Assembly: GCA_949127635.1 (NCBI GenBank)
Contig: CASBQA010000031.1
Location: 1 to 32,000, forward strand
Length of the DNA: 32,000 bases
Direction of reading: 5' to 3'
Source: Nostocales cyanobacterium PMM_0069
Lineage (GTDB): Bacteria; Cyanobacteriota; Cyanobacteriia; Cyanobacteriales; Nostocaceae
The position numbers and the translations under genes are program-made. Of the stretch, positions 16,276 to 24,551 are shown piece by piece (within the stretch, counting starts at the first letter, position 1; every line of letters starts with the position of its first letter). The notes below the pieces were generated by a model. The model did no database searches. It saw only the letters and a program-made list of their open reading frames with translations, and was not told the origin of the DNA.

Positions 16276-17103
16276 TTAAGTCTCAACTGGTGCATCAGCT
16301 AATCTGCTCCACTCATTCCAAGAACCGTCGTAATTGCGTACATTCTCGTAGCCCAGCAAATACTTTAAGACAAACCAAGTATTCGAGGAGCGTGCCCCAA
16401 CTGCACAGTAGGTTATCACTTCCTTATTAGGAGTAATGCCCTTACTGTTGTATAAAGCATACAGTTCTTCGGCTGATTTAAACGTATTATCTTCGTTCAA
16501 AGCTGATTCATAAAAAAGATGAATTGCACTCGGAATGTGACCAGCACGCTCAGTTTTTTCTGGTGGCTTCATCATAAATAATTCGCCGCAATACTCTTGG
16601 ACTGTACGCACATCCACCAAAATTGAATCTGTGTTAATTGCTGCTTTTACCTGCTCTGGTAGCGCTCGGATAGTTGTATCTAAATTCTTTACTGTATATA
16701 TTGTTGGCGTGATTGTGGGAATTTCAGTAGAGACAGGGCGTTTTTCAGCAAGCCATTTTTTGCTACCACCATTCATTACTCGTACATCGTTATGCCCGAA
16801 TACTTTTAGAAACCAAAAAGCACAATGGGCACCAGCATTATGGTTGCTATAAATAATGATGGTTGTATCATTTGTAATACCTGAGCGTGCAAGCAGTTCT
16901 AAAAATGCCGAAGAATCGAAATTGAAACGGTAATCGGGTTGCATGATGGTGGTCAATGCGTTCCAGAAGACGGCGCCTGGAATGTGACCAGAGTTATAAG
17001 CTGTCATATCTATATCGGTTTCAATAACACGCACTTGGCGATCGCTTAAATGTTCAGCAACCCATTGAGTGTCCACGAGAATTTCAGGATGAGCGTAATT
17101 CAA
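16276..17103 (-). CDS. Two-domain rhodanese (thiosulfate/3-mercaptopyruvate sulfurtransferase)
   Basis: The 275-aa product has two rhodanese domains. The N-terminal one (about 1-130) has DIDMTAYNSGHIPGAV but lacks the active Cys loop. The C-terminal one (about 150-275) has VDVRTVQEYCGE, GHIPSAIHLF and the active loop CAVGARS (Cys233 to Ser239). It transfers sulfane sulfur to an acceptor. Start is TTG 17103, overlapping the upstream gene's stop as TTGA, with AAGGAG 8 nt before it, so the two genes are translationally coupled. No signal peptide, so cytosolic. Position next to narB and a nitrate-reductase-associated gene raises the idea of sulfur supply to the molybdenum cofactor, but this is inference. 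Confidence 0.9.
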   Translation of the reverse strand: MNYAHPEILVDTQWVAEHLSDRQVRVIETDIDMTAYNSGHIPGAVFWNALTTIMQPDYRFNFDSSAFLELLARSGITNDTTIIIYSNHNAGAHCAFWFLKVFGHNDVRVMNGGSKKWLAEKRPVSTEIPTITPTIYTVKNLDTTIRALPEQVKAAINTDSILVDVRTVQEYCGELFMMKPPEKTERAGHIPSAIHLFYESALNEDNTFKSAEELYALYNSKGITPNKEVITYCAVGARSSNTWFVLKYLLGYENVRNYDGSWNEWSRLADAPVET

Positions 17104-17525
17104 GATAATGACTCCTTATTTGATGGGAACACAGTTTGCCGCACCCGATGAACTAGAGTTGTGGAAACAGAGAATAGCGTGAATCCGATAAGTGGGTGGA
17201 ATACTGAGGTATGAAAAGGCGAATTTAGGTGAATTGTGAGAAATTGCAATCCCAGTAGTACTGCAATACTAGCTGTCAGGCTTTGTACTCGTCGGGGAAA
17301 TGAAATCAAGAACACCCATAAAAGCAGAATTGCTGCCAATCCACCGTATCCCCGTACTAGCCAAACATGGATATTCCACCACTCCGGGTTGTGAAAGAAT
17401 GCGAGTCCTACCGTCAACACTTGGGCAATCAGGCAGAGATTGAAAAGCGTGGCTACCCAATAAAAGCCAATTTGAAACTTGCGTACAGATGGCTGCACGC
17501 GATCAAAGTTAAAATCTATGGTCAT
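17100..17525 (-). CDS. Small integral membrane protein, unknown family
   Basis: The 141-aa product has four hydrophobic helices: about residues 18-45, 54-75, 80-97 and 105-125. Between them are basic loops such as FPRRVQ. It resembles small four-helix cyanobacterial membrane proteins (possibly DUF6220-like), but I cannot make a firm family call. It overlaps the rhodanese gene by 4 nt, so they form one operon. It may be a sulfur-compound carrier or membrane partner for the rhodanese, as YeeE/YedE-type proteins are elsewhere, though it lacks their cysteine motifs. ATG at 17525. Confidence 0.75.
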   Translation of the reverse strand: MTIDFNFDRVQPSVRKFQIGFYWVATLFNLCLIAQVLTVGLAFFHNPEWWNIHVWLVRGYGGLAAILLLWVFLISFPRRVQSLTASIAVLLGLQFLTIHLNSPFHTSVFHPLIGFTLFSVSTTLVHRVRQTVFPSNKESLS

Positions 17526-17546
17526 GATTGATGATTCTTGGGGGAA

Positions 17547-17564
17547 ATTAGGACTAAAACTAAT
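17547..17564. promoter_or_regulatory. ATTAG-N8-CTAAT dyad between divergent genes
   Basis: An 18-bp inverted repeat lies in the space between the divergent membrane-protein/rhodanese operon (start 17525) and the LuxR-type gene (start 17646). The size and position suit a LuxR/NarL-type operator. Weak by itself. Confidence 0.35.
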
Positions 17565-17645
17565 GTTTTGATCGCAACAAAATCTATACTAAGAACAAAA
17601 GCGCGATCGCGGCTAGTCCTCGAACGAGTACTCTTGCCAGCAGTA

Positions 17646-18338
17646 ATGATGACAAATTCCTTGCAGTCTTTATTTGAAGCAATAGCTGATGCTGGTAATG
17701 AGCAAGAATTACGACTGCACGTTATGGTTAAAATCAGTGACTATTTTGTTGCCCAACGTCGGAAGCTTTTTTTATTTCATGAGCTTCCCTCTACCCAAAC
17801 AAATATTCCGCCCATGATGAAATTGGCTTTATCTTTGGAACATAATCCGGTCTTGCGCTACATAGTTGAGCACCATGCTCCAGTTCATGAAGAATTGTTA
17901 TTACCTTCTGGTATGTGGAAGACTATATGCTCGCGCTTTGACCACGGACATGTGATGGCTGGACCAATTGTCAGTAATGGTCGTCTTGTTGGTGGAGTTG
18001 GCTTTACCCGTGTTCGAGGTTCTTCTGCTTTTAATGTTCACAATGTTGCCGATTTAAGTGCGCTGTGCCTACATTTATCAACTAAGTTAGCAACATTATG
18101 GTCACAACAAACAGAGTTGAATTATTTGGCAATTAATCGCTTAACCCAGCGTGAAATTCAAATTGCCGAACTAGTAGCACAAGGACTAACAAATGCTGAA
18201 ATCGGGACAGCACTTTGGATTACAGAAAATTCTGTGAAGCAAGCTTTAAAACGGATATTTCGGAAGATTGAAGTTTCATCTCGTGCCGAGTTGGTAGCGC
18301 GGCTTTTTTCAAACGCAAAACTTTTAAAATCAAAGTAA
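17646..18338 (+). CDS. LuxR-type transcriptional regulator with N-terminal sensor-like domain
   Basis: From ATG 17646 the product is 230 aa. The frame runs back to TTG 17538, but that stretch would cross the likely promoter and has no ribosome site. Residues about 1-150 form an alpha/beta region reminiscent of a GAF-type sensor (MAGPIVSNGRLVGGVGFTRV). Residues about 165-220 are the LuxR/FixJ helix-turn-helix (LTQREIQIAELVAQGLTNAE, then IGTALWITENSVKQALKRIF). No phosphoacceptor receiver domain is present, so it likely senses a small ligand or redox state. It is divergent from the rhodanese operon and is the obvious candidate regulator of that operon, possibly of itself. Confidence 0.85.
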   Translation: MMTNSLQSLFEAIADAGNEQELRLHVMVKISDYFVAQRRKLFLFHELPSTQTNIPPMMKLALSLEHNPVLRYIVEHHAPVHEELLLPSGMWKTICSRFDHGHVMAGPIVSNGRLVGGVGFTRVRGSSAFNVHNVADLSALCLHLSTKLATLWSQQTELNYLAINRLTQREIQIAELVAQGLTNAEIGTALWITENSVKQALKRIFRKIEVSSRAELVARLFSNAKLLKSK

Positions 18339-18408
18339 TCGTCATCAAAATCGCAGATAAGGATGTAAGATTAGCAGATAATTTTTATTTAACAGGGGGG
18401 TGTAGTAC

Positions 18409-18867
18409 ATGCGGAAACTATTTAACCGAATTGCAGAATCTATCACAGATGAGAAATTTATGCACCACGTTGAGAGCATAGAGGTGGTAGTTTCCAAAGT
18501 TTTATCTGTGGCGATGGTGGTGGTAATTTGGGTAGCCATTTTTGACTTAGGAGTTCTACTTGTTAAAGAACTTTTTACCACACCATATGGTGCAATCAAC
18601 AAAACATTATTTAAAATATTTGGTTTATTTTTAAATATTTTAATTGCCTTAGAAATATTAGAAAATATTACAGCTTATCTGCGAAAGCATGTTGTTCAGG
18701 TTGAGTTGGTTATTGTAACTTCTTTGATTGCTGTATCTCGGAAAATTATTCTACTCGATTTAGACAAAACCGATGGAGTTGAAGTTATTGGCTTGGCAAT
18801 TGCCATTTTTTCCTTATCAATAAGTTATTGGATTATTCGTTACAGCAATTCCAAACCAAATTCTTAA
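18409..18867 (+). CDS. PsiE-family (phosphate-starvation-inducible) membrane protein
   Basis: The 152-aa product has four membrane helices. It ends with the PsiE-type block LFLNILIALEILENITAYLR, then HVVQVELVIVTSLIAVSRKI, then ILLDLDK. The conserved E-x-Y and AxxRKIIxxD features match the PsiE family (Pfam PF06146), first seen as induced by phosphate starvation in E. coli. Function in cyanobacteria is unknown. A weak GGGGGG-rich site precedes ATG 18409. It is followed after 17 nt by the nitrate-reductase-associated gene, so they are likely cotranscribed. Confidence 0.83.
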   Translation: MRKLFNRIAESITDEKFMHHVESIEVVVSKVLSVAMVVVIWVAIFDLGVLLVKELFTTPYGAINKTLFKIFGLFLNILIALEILENITAYLRKHVVQVELVIVTSLIAVSRKIILLDLDKTDGVEVIGLAIAIFSLSISYWIIRYSNSKPNS

Positions 18868-18884
18868 ATCATCGTTGGAATATT

Positions 18885-19343
18885 ATGGCAGTATTTTTTA
18901 AATTTGAGGCAGATTTTGTTGAATCTCTACGTTGCATTCCCATGCAAGTGCGCTACAAACTCGATACTTGTGGTATTAAGCTAAAATTATCCGATTGGAG
19001 CCACATGACGCAAGTTGAGCGTGAAGCTTTAGTTGAATTACCTTGCACCACAGAAAGCGAAATTCAAGCTTACCGTGAGTATCTTGAGAATTTGATTTTA
19101 CAACGTAGCGGCACACCACCGACAACATTATTTATCGAACCTCATCCCCCGTGGATGGATGCTAATAATGTGCCAGATAGCCTTCAGAAAAAACTTCAAG
19201 AAATAGGTACAAGCATCACACCCCAAGAATGGGCAAATTTAACTGACTTGCAGCGGTTCTCTTTGCTGAAACTTAGTCGTCCAGGACATGAAAACGAAAA
19301 TTTCCCGAAAGCGATCGCCGAATTTAATTTACATATTGGATAG
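18885..19343 (+). CDS. Nitrate-reductase-associated protein (PF09655-type)
   Basis: The 152-aa product from ATG 18885 (the frame runs back to 18828 inside psiE) opens MAVFFKFEADFVESLRCIPM followed by QVRYKLDTCGIKLKLSDW. This is the signature of the 'nitrate reductase associated' family found near narB in cyanobacteria. The core continues MTQVEREALVELPC and a second copy-like half (DSLQKKLQEIGTSITPQEWA). Its biochemical job is not established; a role in NarB maturation or activity is suspected because it tracks with narB. It is soluble, with no signal peptide. The TAG stop lies in the first unit of a GGATGGT array. Confidence 0.9.
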   Translation: MAVFFKFEADFVESLRCIPMQVRYKLDTCGIKLKLSDWSHMTQVEREALVELPCTTESEIQAYREYLENLILQRSGTPPTTLFIEPHPPWMDANNVPDSLQKKLQEIGTSITPQEWANLTDLQRFSLLKLSRPGHENENFPKAIAEFNLHIG

Positions 19344-19427
19344 TGGATGGTGGATGGTGGATGGTGGATGGTGGATGGTTGTAACGAGTACTTTTTGATA
19401 ACCAACAACCAACACCCAACAACAGTT
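19337..19427. repeat. GGATGGT tandem repeat with complementary CCAACAAC tail
   Basis: Five to six GGATGGT units (19341-19380) begin at the stop codon of the 18885 gene. A CCAACAACCAACACCCAACA series follows at 19402-19427, partly complementary. Confidence 0.85.
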
Positions 19428-19904
19428 AATTAAGGTTCTTGGTCTATAACTTTTGAGATAGTCAGTAGTAATAGCTTCATTAATAGTAGCAAAAATAACA
19501 CCAAATATTAAGGTAGACACGTTCCAGACCGAACGTATTTACTACAAAAAAAAATTATACTTTTTATATTTTTAAATACAATTAATCTTGGTAAAAACTA
19601 CTAATATTTAATCAATTGGGATAAATTTAATCTTTAATAAGGTGCTTGAAAGCAGATAAACTATAAACTATGAGCTATAACTTTATACAGCTTACCAAAA
19701 ATAATGGATCGAAACACCTGAAATAGCGAGAATACTTACCTGTCAGGGATAATACTATCTTAAAATTTGATTTATAAATTTCTAATTGTTTAACAGTAAG
19801 TGAGGCTATATTGTATTTAGCAATGCTGCTGTTGATGTGGCTACGGTTAAGTCCTGCTGCTGTGATAATTTAAGCGAATTAATTGAGAAACGAATTCTAA
19901 CTCA
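19428..19904. other. AT-rich gap before the FHA-PrsW gene
   Basis: No gene seen. It is very AT-rich (several A/T runs at 19540-19620), likely including the promoter of the 19905 gene. Confidence 0.4.
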
Positions 19905-21278
19905 ATGACAGGGAAAAACGCAAGACATAATGCTTTTCTGCGGCTACTGTCTGGTAATGAAGCAGCTTTTGGGTCAGCATCTCGCTACTCACTGCTTGCC
20001 AGTAAAGATGCGGTAATTGGACGTGACCCCAATTGCCAAGTTATCTTCGATGCCATGAACTATCGGATGGTATCCCGTCGTCATGCGGTGGTTCGTCCCC
20101 TCTCATCATCCGCAGATGCTAGATTTAGCTGGGTAATTTCTGATTTAAATAGTGCTAATGGCACTTATTTAAATGGAAAACGCTTGCAAGGGACTCAGGA
20201 ATTGCAACCAGGCGATCGCATAACTTTAGGTTATGATGGTCCAGAATTACTGTTTGAATACGAACTCATCCCCCAAGCAACGGTGATGTCGCAACCTGCT
20301 TCTAAACCGTTACCACCAGCAGCGACTCCTCTCCAGTCGATCCAAAAACCAGATTCTGTAAGCTTCACTCAACTGTTTCCGATTATTTCGACTGGTAAAG
20401 ATTTAACTCGTAAAGCATACCTGATACCGGGAATGCTGACAGTAGTATTTGTAGTACTAATGTTTGCCACAGTAGGTCATCCCCAAGCCAATCAAGTTAT
20501 TGTTGCCACTTACATAGCTTTTGCGGCTTACTATTTTGTCTATCAGCTTTGCGGCAAACAAAAGCCTTGGTGGGTGTTAGTAGCTTCAGGATTAACGACT
20601 ACGCTGATTTTACGCAGTCCTTTGTTAGATATATTTATCTTCGTATTTCGCGGTATCTTACCTGGTAACTTGCCCTCTGGTGGAGATACTCCCACCTTCA
20701 CAGAGTTACTGGTACGTTACTTTTTTGGCGCCGGTTTGATGGAGGAATTACTGAAGGCGCTACCAGTATTGGGTGCCTATGCGATCGCCAGAGTACTACC
20801 CTCGCCTTTACGCGAACGTGTTGGCGTTTGGGAACCTCTAGATGGCATCCTTCTAGGAACTGCTTCTGCCGTAGGTTTCACACTCTTAGAAACTTTAGGA
20901 CAGTATGTACCTTCTATTACTCAAAATGCTACAGTACAATCGGGGTTAGCAGCTGGTCAATTGGTAGGATTGCAACTATTAATTCCTCGTATTTTAGGGT
21001 CTGTTGCCGGACACATGGCTTATAGCGGGTATCTAGGGTATTTTATCGGGTTAGCTGTTCTCAAGCCCCGCAGAAGTTGGCAGATTTTGCCTGTTGGTTA
21101 TCTTAGCGCTTCAGCACTCCACGCTTTGTGGAACGCAACAGGATCTATCAATGCCTTACTTTTGGTGGTGGTCGGGGTGTTGTCTTACGCCTTTTTGATG
21201 GCAGCAATTCTCAAAGCACGGGTATTATCTCCAACGCGATCGCAAAATTTTGCTACCCGCTTTATCGAACCAAAATGA
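19905..21278 (+). CDS. FHA domain + PrsW-like membrane protease
   Basis: Residues about 20-125 form an FHA phosphothreonine-binding domain with the canonical GR (39-40), VSRRH (56-60) and NGTYLNG (85-91). A proline/serine linker follows, then an eight-ish-helix membrane domain. In it, MEELLKALPVLGA (EE at 280-281, Lys284), GFTLLE (Glu329), GHMAYSG (His370) and ALHALWN (His406) are the PrsW/CPBP metalloprotease motifs. PrsW cuts anti-sigma factors in Bacillus. An FHA tail implies recruitment by Thr-phosphorylated partners. It is the first gene of the phospho-signalling neighbourhood, + strand, 457 aa. ATG 19905 is preceded by no strong ribosome site. The substrate is unknown. Confidence 0.9.
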   Translation: MTGKNARHNAFLRLLSGNEAAFGSASRYSLLASKDAVIGRDPNCQVIFDAMNYRMVSRRHAVVRPLSSSADARFSWVISDLNSANGTYLNGKRLQGTQELQPGDRITLGYDGPELLFEYELIPQATVMSQPASKPLPPAATPLQSIQKPDSVSFTQLFPIISTGKDLTRKAYLIPGMLTVVFVVLMFATVGHPQANQVIVATYIAFAAYYFVYQLCGKQKPWWVLVASGLTTTLILRSPLLDIFIFVFRGILPGNLPSGGDTPTFTELLVRYFFGAGLMEELLKALPVLGAYAIARVLPSPLRERVGVWEPLDGILLGTASAVGFTLLETLGQYVPSITQNATVQSGLAAGQLVGLQLLIPRILGSVAGHMAYSGYLGYFIGLAVLKPRRSWQILPVGYLSASALHALWNATGSINALLLVVVGVLSYAFLMAAILKARVLSPTRSQNFATRFIEPK

Positions 21279-21287
21279 GAGATGGGG

Positions 21288-21376
21288 GACAATGGTCAAT
21301 GGTCAAGGGTCAAGGGTCAATGGTCAAGGGTCAATGGTCAAGTGTTGACTGTTGACTGTTGACTGTTGACTGTTGA
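21288..21376. repeat. GGTCAAG / TTGACTG tandem repeats
   Basis: Units GGTCAAT/GGTCAAG run from about 10 nt after the FHA-PrsW stop to about 21340, then the complementary TTGACTG series (four units) to 21376. The two arms could pair. Confidence 0.85.
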
Positions 21377-21666
21377 ATTATTTGGATGCTTTACCTACAA
21401 GCGCTACATTTATTGAACTTCAATTATCTTTTATGTCTTTGGGTAGATGACGCTTGTCTAACGTCTATCTTATTGTTGTGGTAAGTTGGTGAATCTATAC
21501 CTTGAAAAAATAATTAAAGATTGTGAGAATGGCACGTAAGGCGTAGAGATAACGCAGGCATTCAGACAAAAACTACAAGTCTTACTACCTTCTGGCTTAT
21601 TACACCAGTACATCTTGGCGTAAATAAACTAACCATTCTCAATCGCTAAAAAGCTTACTCCATATT
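21377..21666. other. Featureless gap
   Basis: About 290 bp of AT-rich sequence with no gene, hairpin or repeat that I can support. Confidence 0.4.
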
Positions 21667-21752
21667 ACTTTTGACTTTTGACTTTTGACTCTTGACTTTT
21701 GACTTTTGACTTTTGACTCTTGACTTTTGACTTTTGACTTTTGACTTTTGAC
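21667..21752. repeat. TTTTGAC heptamer tandem repeat
   Basis: Roughly twelve near-perfect units of CTTTTGA/CTCTTGA run in tandem. It sits about 96 nt downstream of the 215-aa gene stop (minus strand). Perfect repetition suggests recent expansion. Confidence 0.9.
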
Positions 21753-21848
21753 TTCCGCCTTGCGGTACTAGCAACATAAATGCTTTTTGCGCTGCACTGC
21801 TGCTTTGCCACATCAAAGAAATCAAACCAGATACATAGAATTCTCAAT

Positions 21849-22496
21849 TTAGGTTTCTGATTGAAGATTATCTAATTGGGTGAAGGCATAGTGAGCGATC
21901 GCTAAACTAACTTTTGCTTGTTCGATTTGAGATAAAGCTGTCCACTCTCGATTGTTGATGTTACTAATTGTAGATTCTGCATTTTGCGGTTCACTACCTC
22001 GCATGGCATAAGCGTAAGGACGCGCTAGAACTAAAAGGTCTTCTGTTTCCCAATTTGGTAGTACAGTCTGAACACACTCAACCAATAGTTGATCGCCAAT
22101 TGTTCGGCTGTTGTTTAACATTTCTGAGGCTTTTTGAGCGATCGCATTTAGCCAACTTTGGGGTACACTGGCAGCAAAAGCCGAATGTAAAGTTTTTTGA
22201 AGATTACCTAAAGTCGCATTTATTGTATTACAGTTGTAGTGCGAGCATTCAGAAATTTCTGACCAGAGTGTGTCAAGTTTTCCATAAAAAGCTTGCGAAT
22301 GACTTGTCAGTTCTTCCTCTGTTAAATCTTGAGCGAACTGTTCTTCTAGTTCTCGAAAATACATTTCTGACTCTTCGTCAGCGGGATTCCAGGGATAAGT
22401 AGCATCTTCAGGTTCCAGGAGAGCTGACAACAATTCTAAATCGAATTGAGAGGGTAAGGGATGGAAAGTGTCTGAAGCGTTTATATTTTTAGCCAT
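21849..22496 (-). CDS. Hypothetical cyanobacterial protein (215 aa)
   Basis: I do not recognise this family. The protein is acidic, soluble and mainly helical. It has an N-terminal acidic section (LEPEDATYPWNPADEESEMY), a middle with two Cys (ECSHYNC), and a C-terminal helical region ending QAKVSLAIAHYAFTQLDNLQ. No signal peptide or membrane helix. It lies between the FHA-PrsW and CHAT-FHA genes, on the strand of the latter, 339 bp downstream of the CHAT gene stop. Whether it belongs functionally to the phospho-signalling cluster cannot be decided here. ATG at 22496. Confidence 0.72.
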   Translation of the reverse strand: MAKNINASDTFHPLPSQFDLELLSALLEPEDATYPWNPADEESEMYFRELEEQFAQDLTEEELTSHSQAFYGKLDTLWSEISECSHYNCNTINATLGNLQKTLHSAFAASVPQSWLNAIAQKASEMLNNSRTIGDQLLVECVQTVLPNWETEDLLVLARPYAYAMRGSEPQNAESTISNINNREWTALSQIEQAKVSLAIAHYAFTQLDNLQSET

Positions 22497-22756
22497 TTGT
22501 CGTCTCCGATTGATTATTTACCACTATTGACAGCTACAGTTGGAAGTATCCGATTTCCGCAAAATAAATTTGATTTATTTGAAAGTGATATATTTTTTTT
22601 CCGAAAAGTTATATTGACATAAATTCTATTTTCTTGTTATTAGACATCTGAAGAAATTAATTATGCGTTGCCCGAAACCCTTGTATTAGAGACGTAGCAT
22701 TGCTAGGTCTCTACTTTTCTACCAGATATTTATTGGCGATTGAGAAAAAGGTAATA
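22497..22756. other. AT-rich upstream region of the 215-aa gene
   Basis: It contains a dispersed repeat (22666-22714, see the copy at 8788) and probably the promoter of the minus-strand gene. No gene. Confidence 0.4.
22666..22714. repeat. Second copy of the dispersed CGTTGCCCGAAAC...ACGTAGCATTGC element
   Basis: Nearly the same order of words as at 8839-8885, ending in an AGAGACGTAGCA/TGCTAGGTCTCT palindrome (one mismatch). Confidence 0.7.
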
Positions 22757-22833
22757 ATTCCAGTCCTTAGTCCCTAGTCCCTAGTCCCTAGTCCCTAGTC
22801 CCCAGTCCCCAGTCCCCAGTCCCTAGTCCCCAG
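22757..22833. repeat. TAGTCCC heptamer tandem repeat after the CHAT gene
   Basis: About ten units of TAGTCCC/CAGTCCC. On the minus strand they begin directly after the TAA stop of the CHAT-FHA gene at 22836-22838. The same heptamer family appears after nth. Confidence 0.9.
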
Positions 22834-22835
22834 TC

Positions 22836-24413
22836 TTAAGAATCTTCAATAATAAACTGCCATATTTCACCTTTAGGACTACCAAACTTTAACTGCATTC
22901 CCGATTTTAAGGGTACTTCCTCGCGGAGGATTTGTTGCCAACCGTTCAAAGCCAAAAACCAAGTTCCGTAAGTGGACAAATCTCGGAGGGAATAAGTTCG
23001 GATGGGAGTGGCACCGCTGAGATTATTTCGGCATAAGATTTCGGCGTGACCTTCTCTAGTAACAGATTCTCCTGGAATTACAATATGATTATCTTTCGTG
23101 CGACCGATACGGGTAACACCACTTCGTAAAAACCAGGTTACACCTCCCTCAAGCGATCGCAAACAAGCAGTGGGATCTGACGAAGTTATACTGGGGATAG
23201 CAGTTTCCGGCAGTTCGGTAATTCCTTCACCAAAGCTCTTAATCAGTTCGCCATTAAAATTGGGATGTAAATAGAGAACTGGTAAAGTCCAAGCGGGTTT
23301 GTTAAACTTATAAATTGTTAATAAATGTTGCCTTGCTTCTGCTACAGCTTCATCAATTGGTAAACGCTTTCGCAAAGCTTGGGCAAAAGCTTGAATAAAA
23401 CTTAAACTTTCATCATCGCGAATTTGATCGCGCATTGCCAAAACTGCCGGCACACCATGACGAATCAGCACTTCTGCCAAACTACTAGAAGGCATAGCTT
23501 GGCGATTTACCCCATCTGGTTGTGCTCCCCAACAGGAATTAAAAACCGCCAAGTTGACGTTATTCCGAGTCAATACTTGCGCTAATTCTATGCCATTAAG
23601 TGTCATCTCCGGTTGCAAAAACAGTAAACCTCCATCTGGGGCTGGCAGACCATGACCGGCATAAAATAAAACATTATATTCTCTGCTTTCTAGCTCTTGA
23701 ATCAACTGTTGTGGAGTTGGTTGCAAAAGTGTAGTCACCGTACATGGCGCATATCCTTGAGAATGATTACCGACTACAGGACTATCACAAAGAGTTTTTT
23801 TGAGAATAAGCGCTTCTTTTTCCAGCTGGAGTTTCTCGTCAGATCCCAAAACCAGCAGAATATTTAAAGCTGGCTCAGTTCGCAAATACGGCAGAGGATC
23901 TACTTCTGTGGTTGTGCGACTAAATAACACTTGTTTACTAAGTGAAATTGCGGGTTGACCAGCTTCCCGCTGCATAATTTCCCAAGGCAGGGCGATGAGG
24001 TCTGGGTCGCGAATTTCCAATCGCAACCGCAAAGGTGTATGCTCACCCATAGCCATGCCTTGACTACGTTCTAGACTACCGAGAATAGCTCCGTCAAATA
24101 CCCAACGCCACAAACTTATTCCCAAGTATTGCATCAGACGACTAGTGTAAGGACCAGGAGTCTGACCATTCGGGGGTGAAACCAAGTCCATAGTTTGTGG
24201 ATTGGTAGGTGGAGGGGTTGATCCGGGAGGAAGATCCAAGCGACCATGACCAGCAAACATTTCTTGCCAGTCAATCCATGCTTGAGTTAGGTGTGGAGAC
24301 CATACACAGTCATGGTGAGCATAACCACCAGGATAGGGTGCATTGACTACCCAAATGGCGAAGTTGTCGGTGCCGATATTGAGACGGGCGATCGCCAGGT
24401 TCAGGGATGGCAT
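22836..24413 (-). CDS. CHAT (caspase-like) protease domain + FHA domain protein
   Basis: The 525-aa product has a CHAT N-terminal core block (LRLRLEIRDPDLIALPWEIM, about 129-148). The caspase-type dyad His254 (FYAGHGLP) and Cys294 (FNSCWGAQ) follows, then the tail GVPAVLAMRDQI. From about residue 425 there is an FHA-like module: RIGRTKDNHIVIP, VTREGHAEI and LRDLSTYGTWF, where the usual N-G-T is Y-G-T and the S-R-x-H block has one extra residue. CHAT proteases cut substrates in bacterial signalling and defence. Here a phosphothreonine reader may gate the protease. It is downstream of the PP2C gene, same strand, 138 bp apart, and could be in one operon. Catalytic residues look intact. Confidence 0.87.
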   Translation of the reverse strand: MPSLNLAIARLNIGTDNFAIWVVNAPYPGGYAHHDCVWSPHLTQAWIDWQEMFAGHGRLDLPPGSTPPPTNPQTMDLVSPPNGQTPGPYTSRLMQYLGISLWRWVFDGAILGSLERSQGMAMGEHTPLRLRLEIRDPDLIALPWEIMQREAGQPAISLSKQVLFSRTTTEVDPLPYLRTEPALNILLVLGSDEKLQLEKEALILKKTLCDSPVVGNHSQGYAPCTVTTLLQPTPQQLIQELESREYNVLFYAGHGLPAPDGGLLFLQPEMTLNGIELAQVLTRNNVNLAVFNSCWGAQPDGVNRQAMPSSSLAEVLIRHGVPAVLAMRDQIRDDESLSFIQAFAQALRKRLPIDEAVAEARQHLLTIYKFNKPAWTLPVLYLHPNFNGELIKSFGEGITELPETAIPSITSSDPTACLRSLEGGVTWFLRSGVTRIGRTKDNHIVIPGESVTREGHAEILCRNNLSGATPIRTYSLRDLSTYGTWFLALNGWQQILREEVPLKSGMQLKFGSPKGEIWQFIIEDS

Positions 24414-24551
24414 GGATTCATTAAACTAAAGGTTTAATCAAATAATTTCCAACAATCATGTTACAAGGTAAAAATTTCTGCCTTGCTGATTCTTGCCTTT
24501 ATTATTATTTTAGGTTTTTTTTGATTTATGGATTCTTTTACTTAGTTGATA

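Noticed and set aside
17538-17645. N-terminal extension of the LuxR gene from TTG
   Set aside because: It would begin in the divergent promoter with no ribosome site. The ATG at 17646 fits better.
21667-21752. CRISPR array
   Set aside because: The unit is 7 bp and perfectly tandem with no spacers. It is a heptamer repeat.
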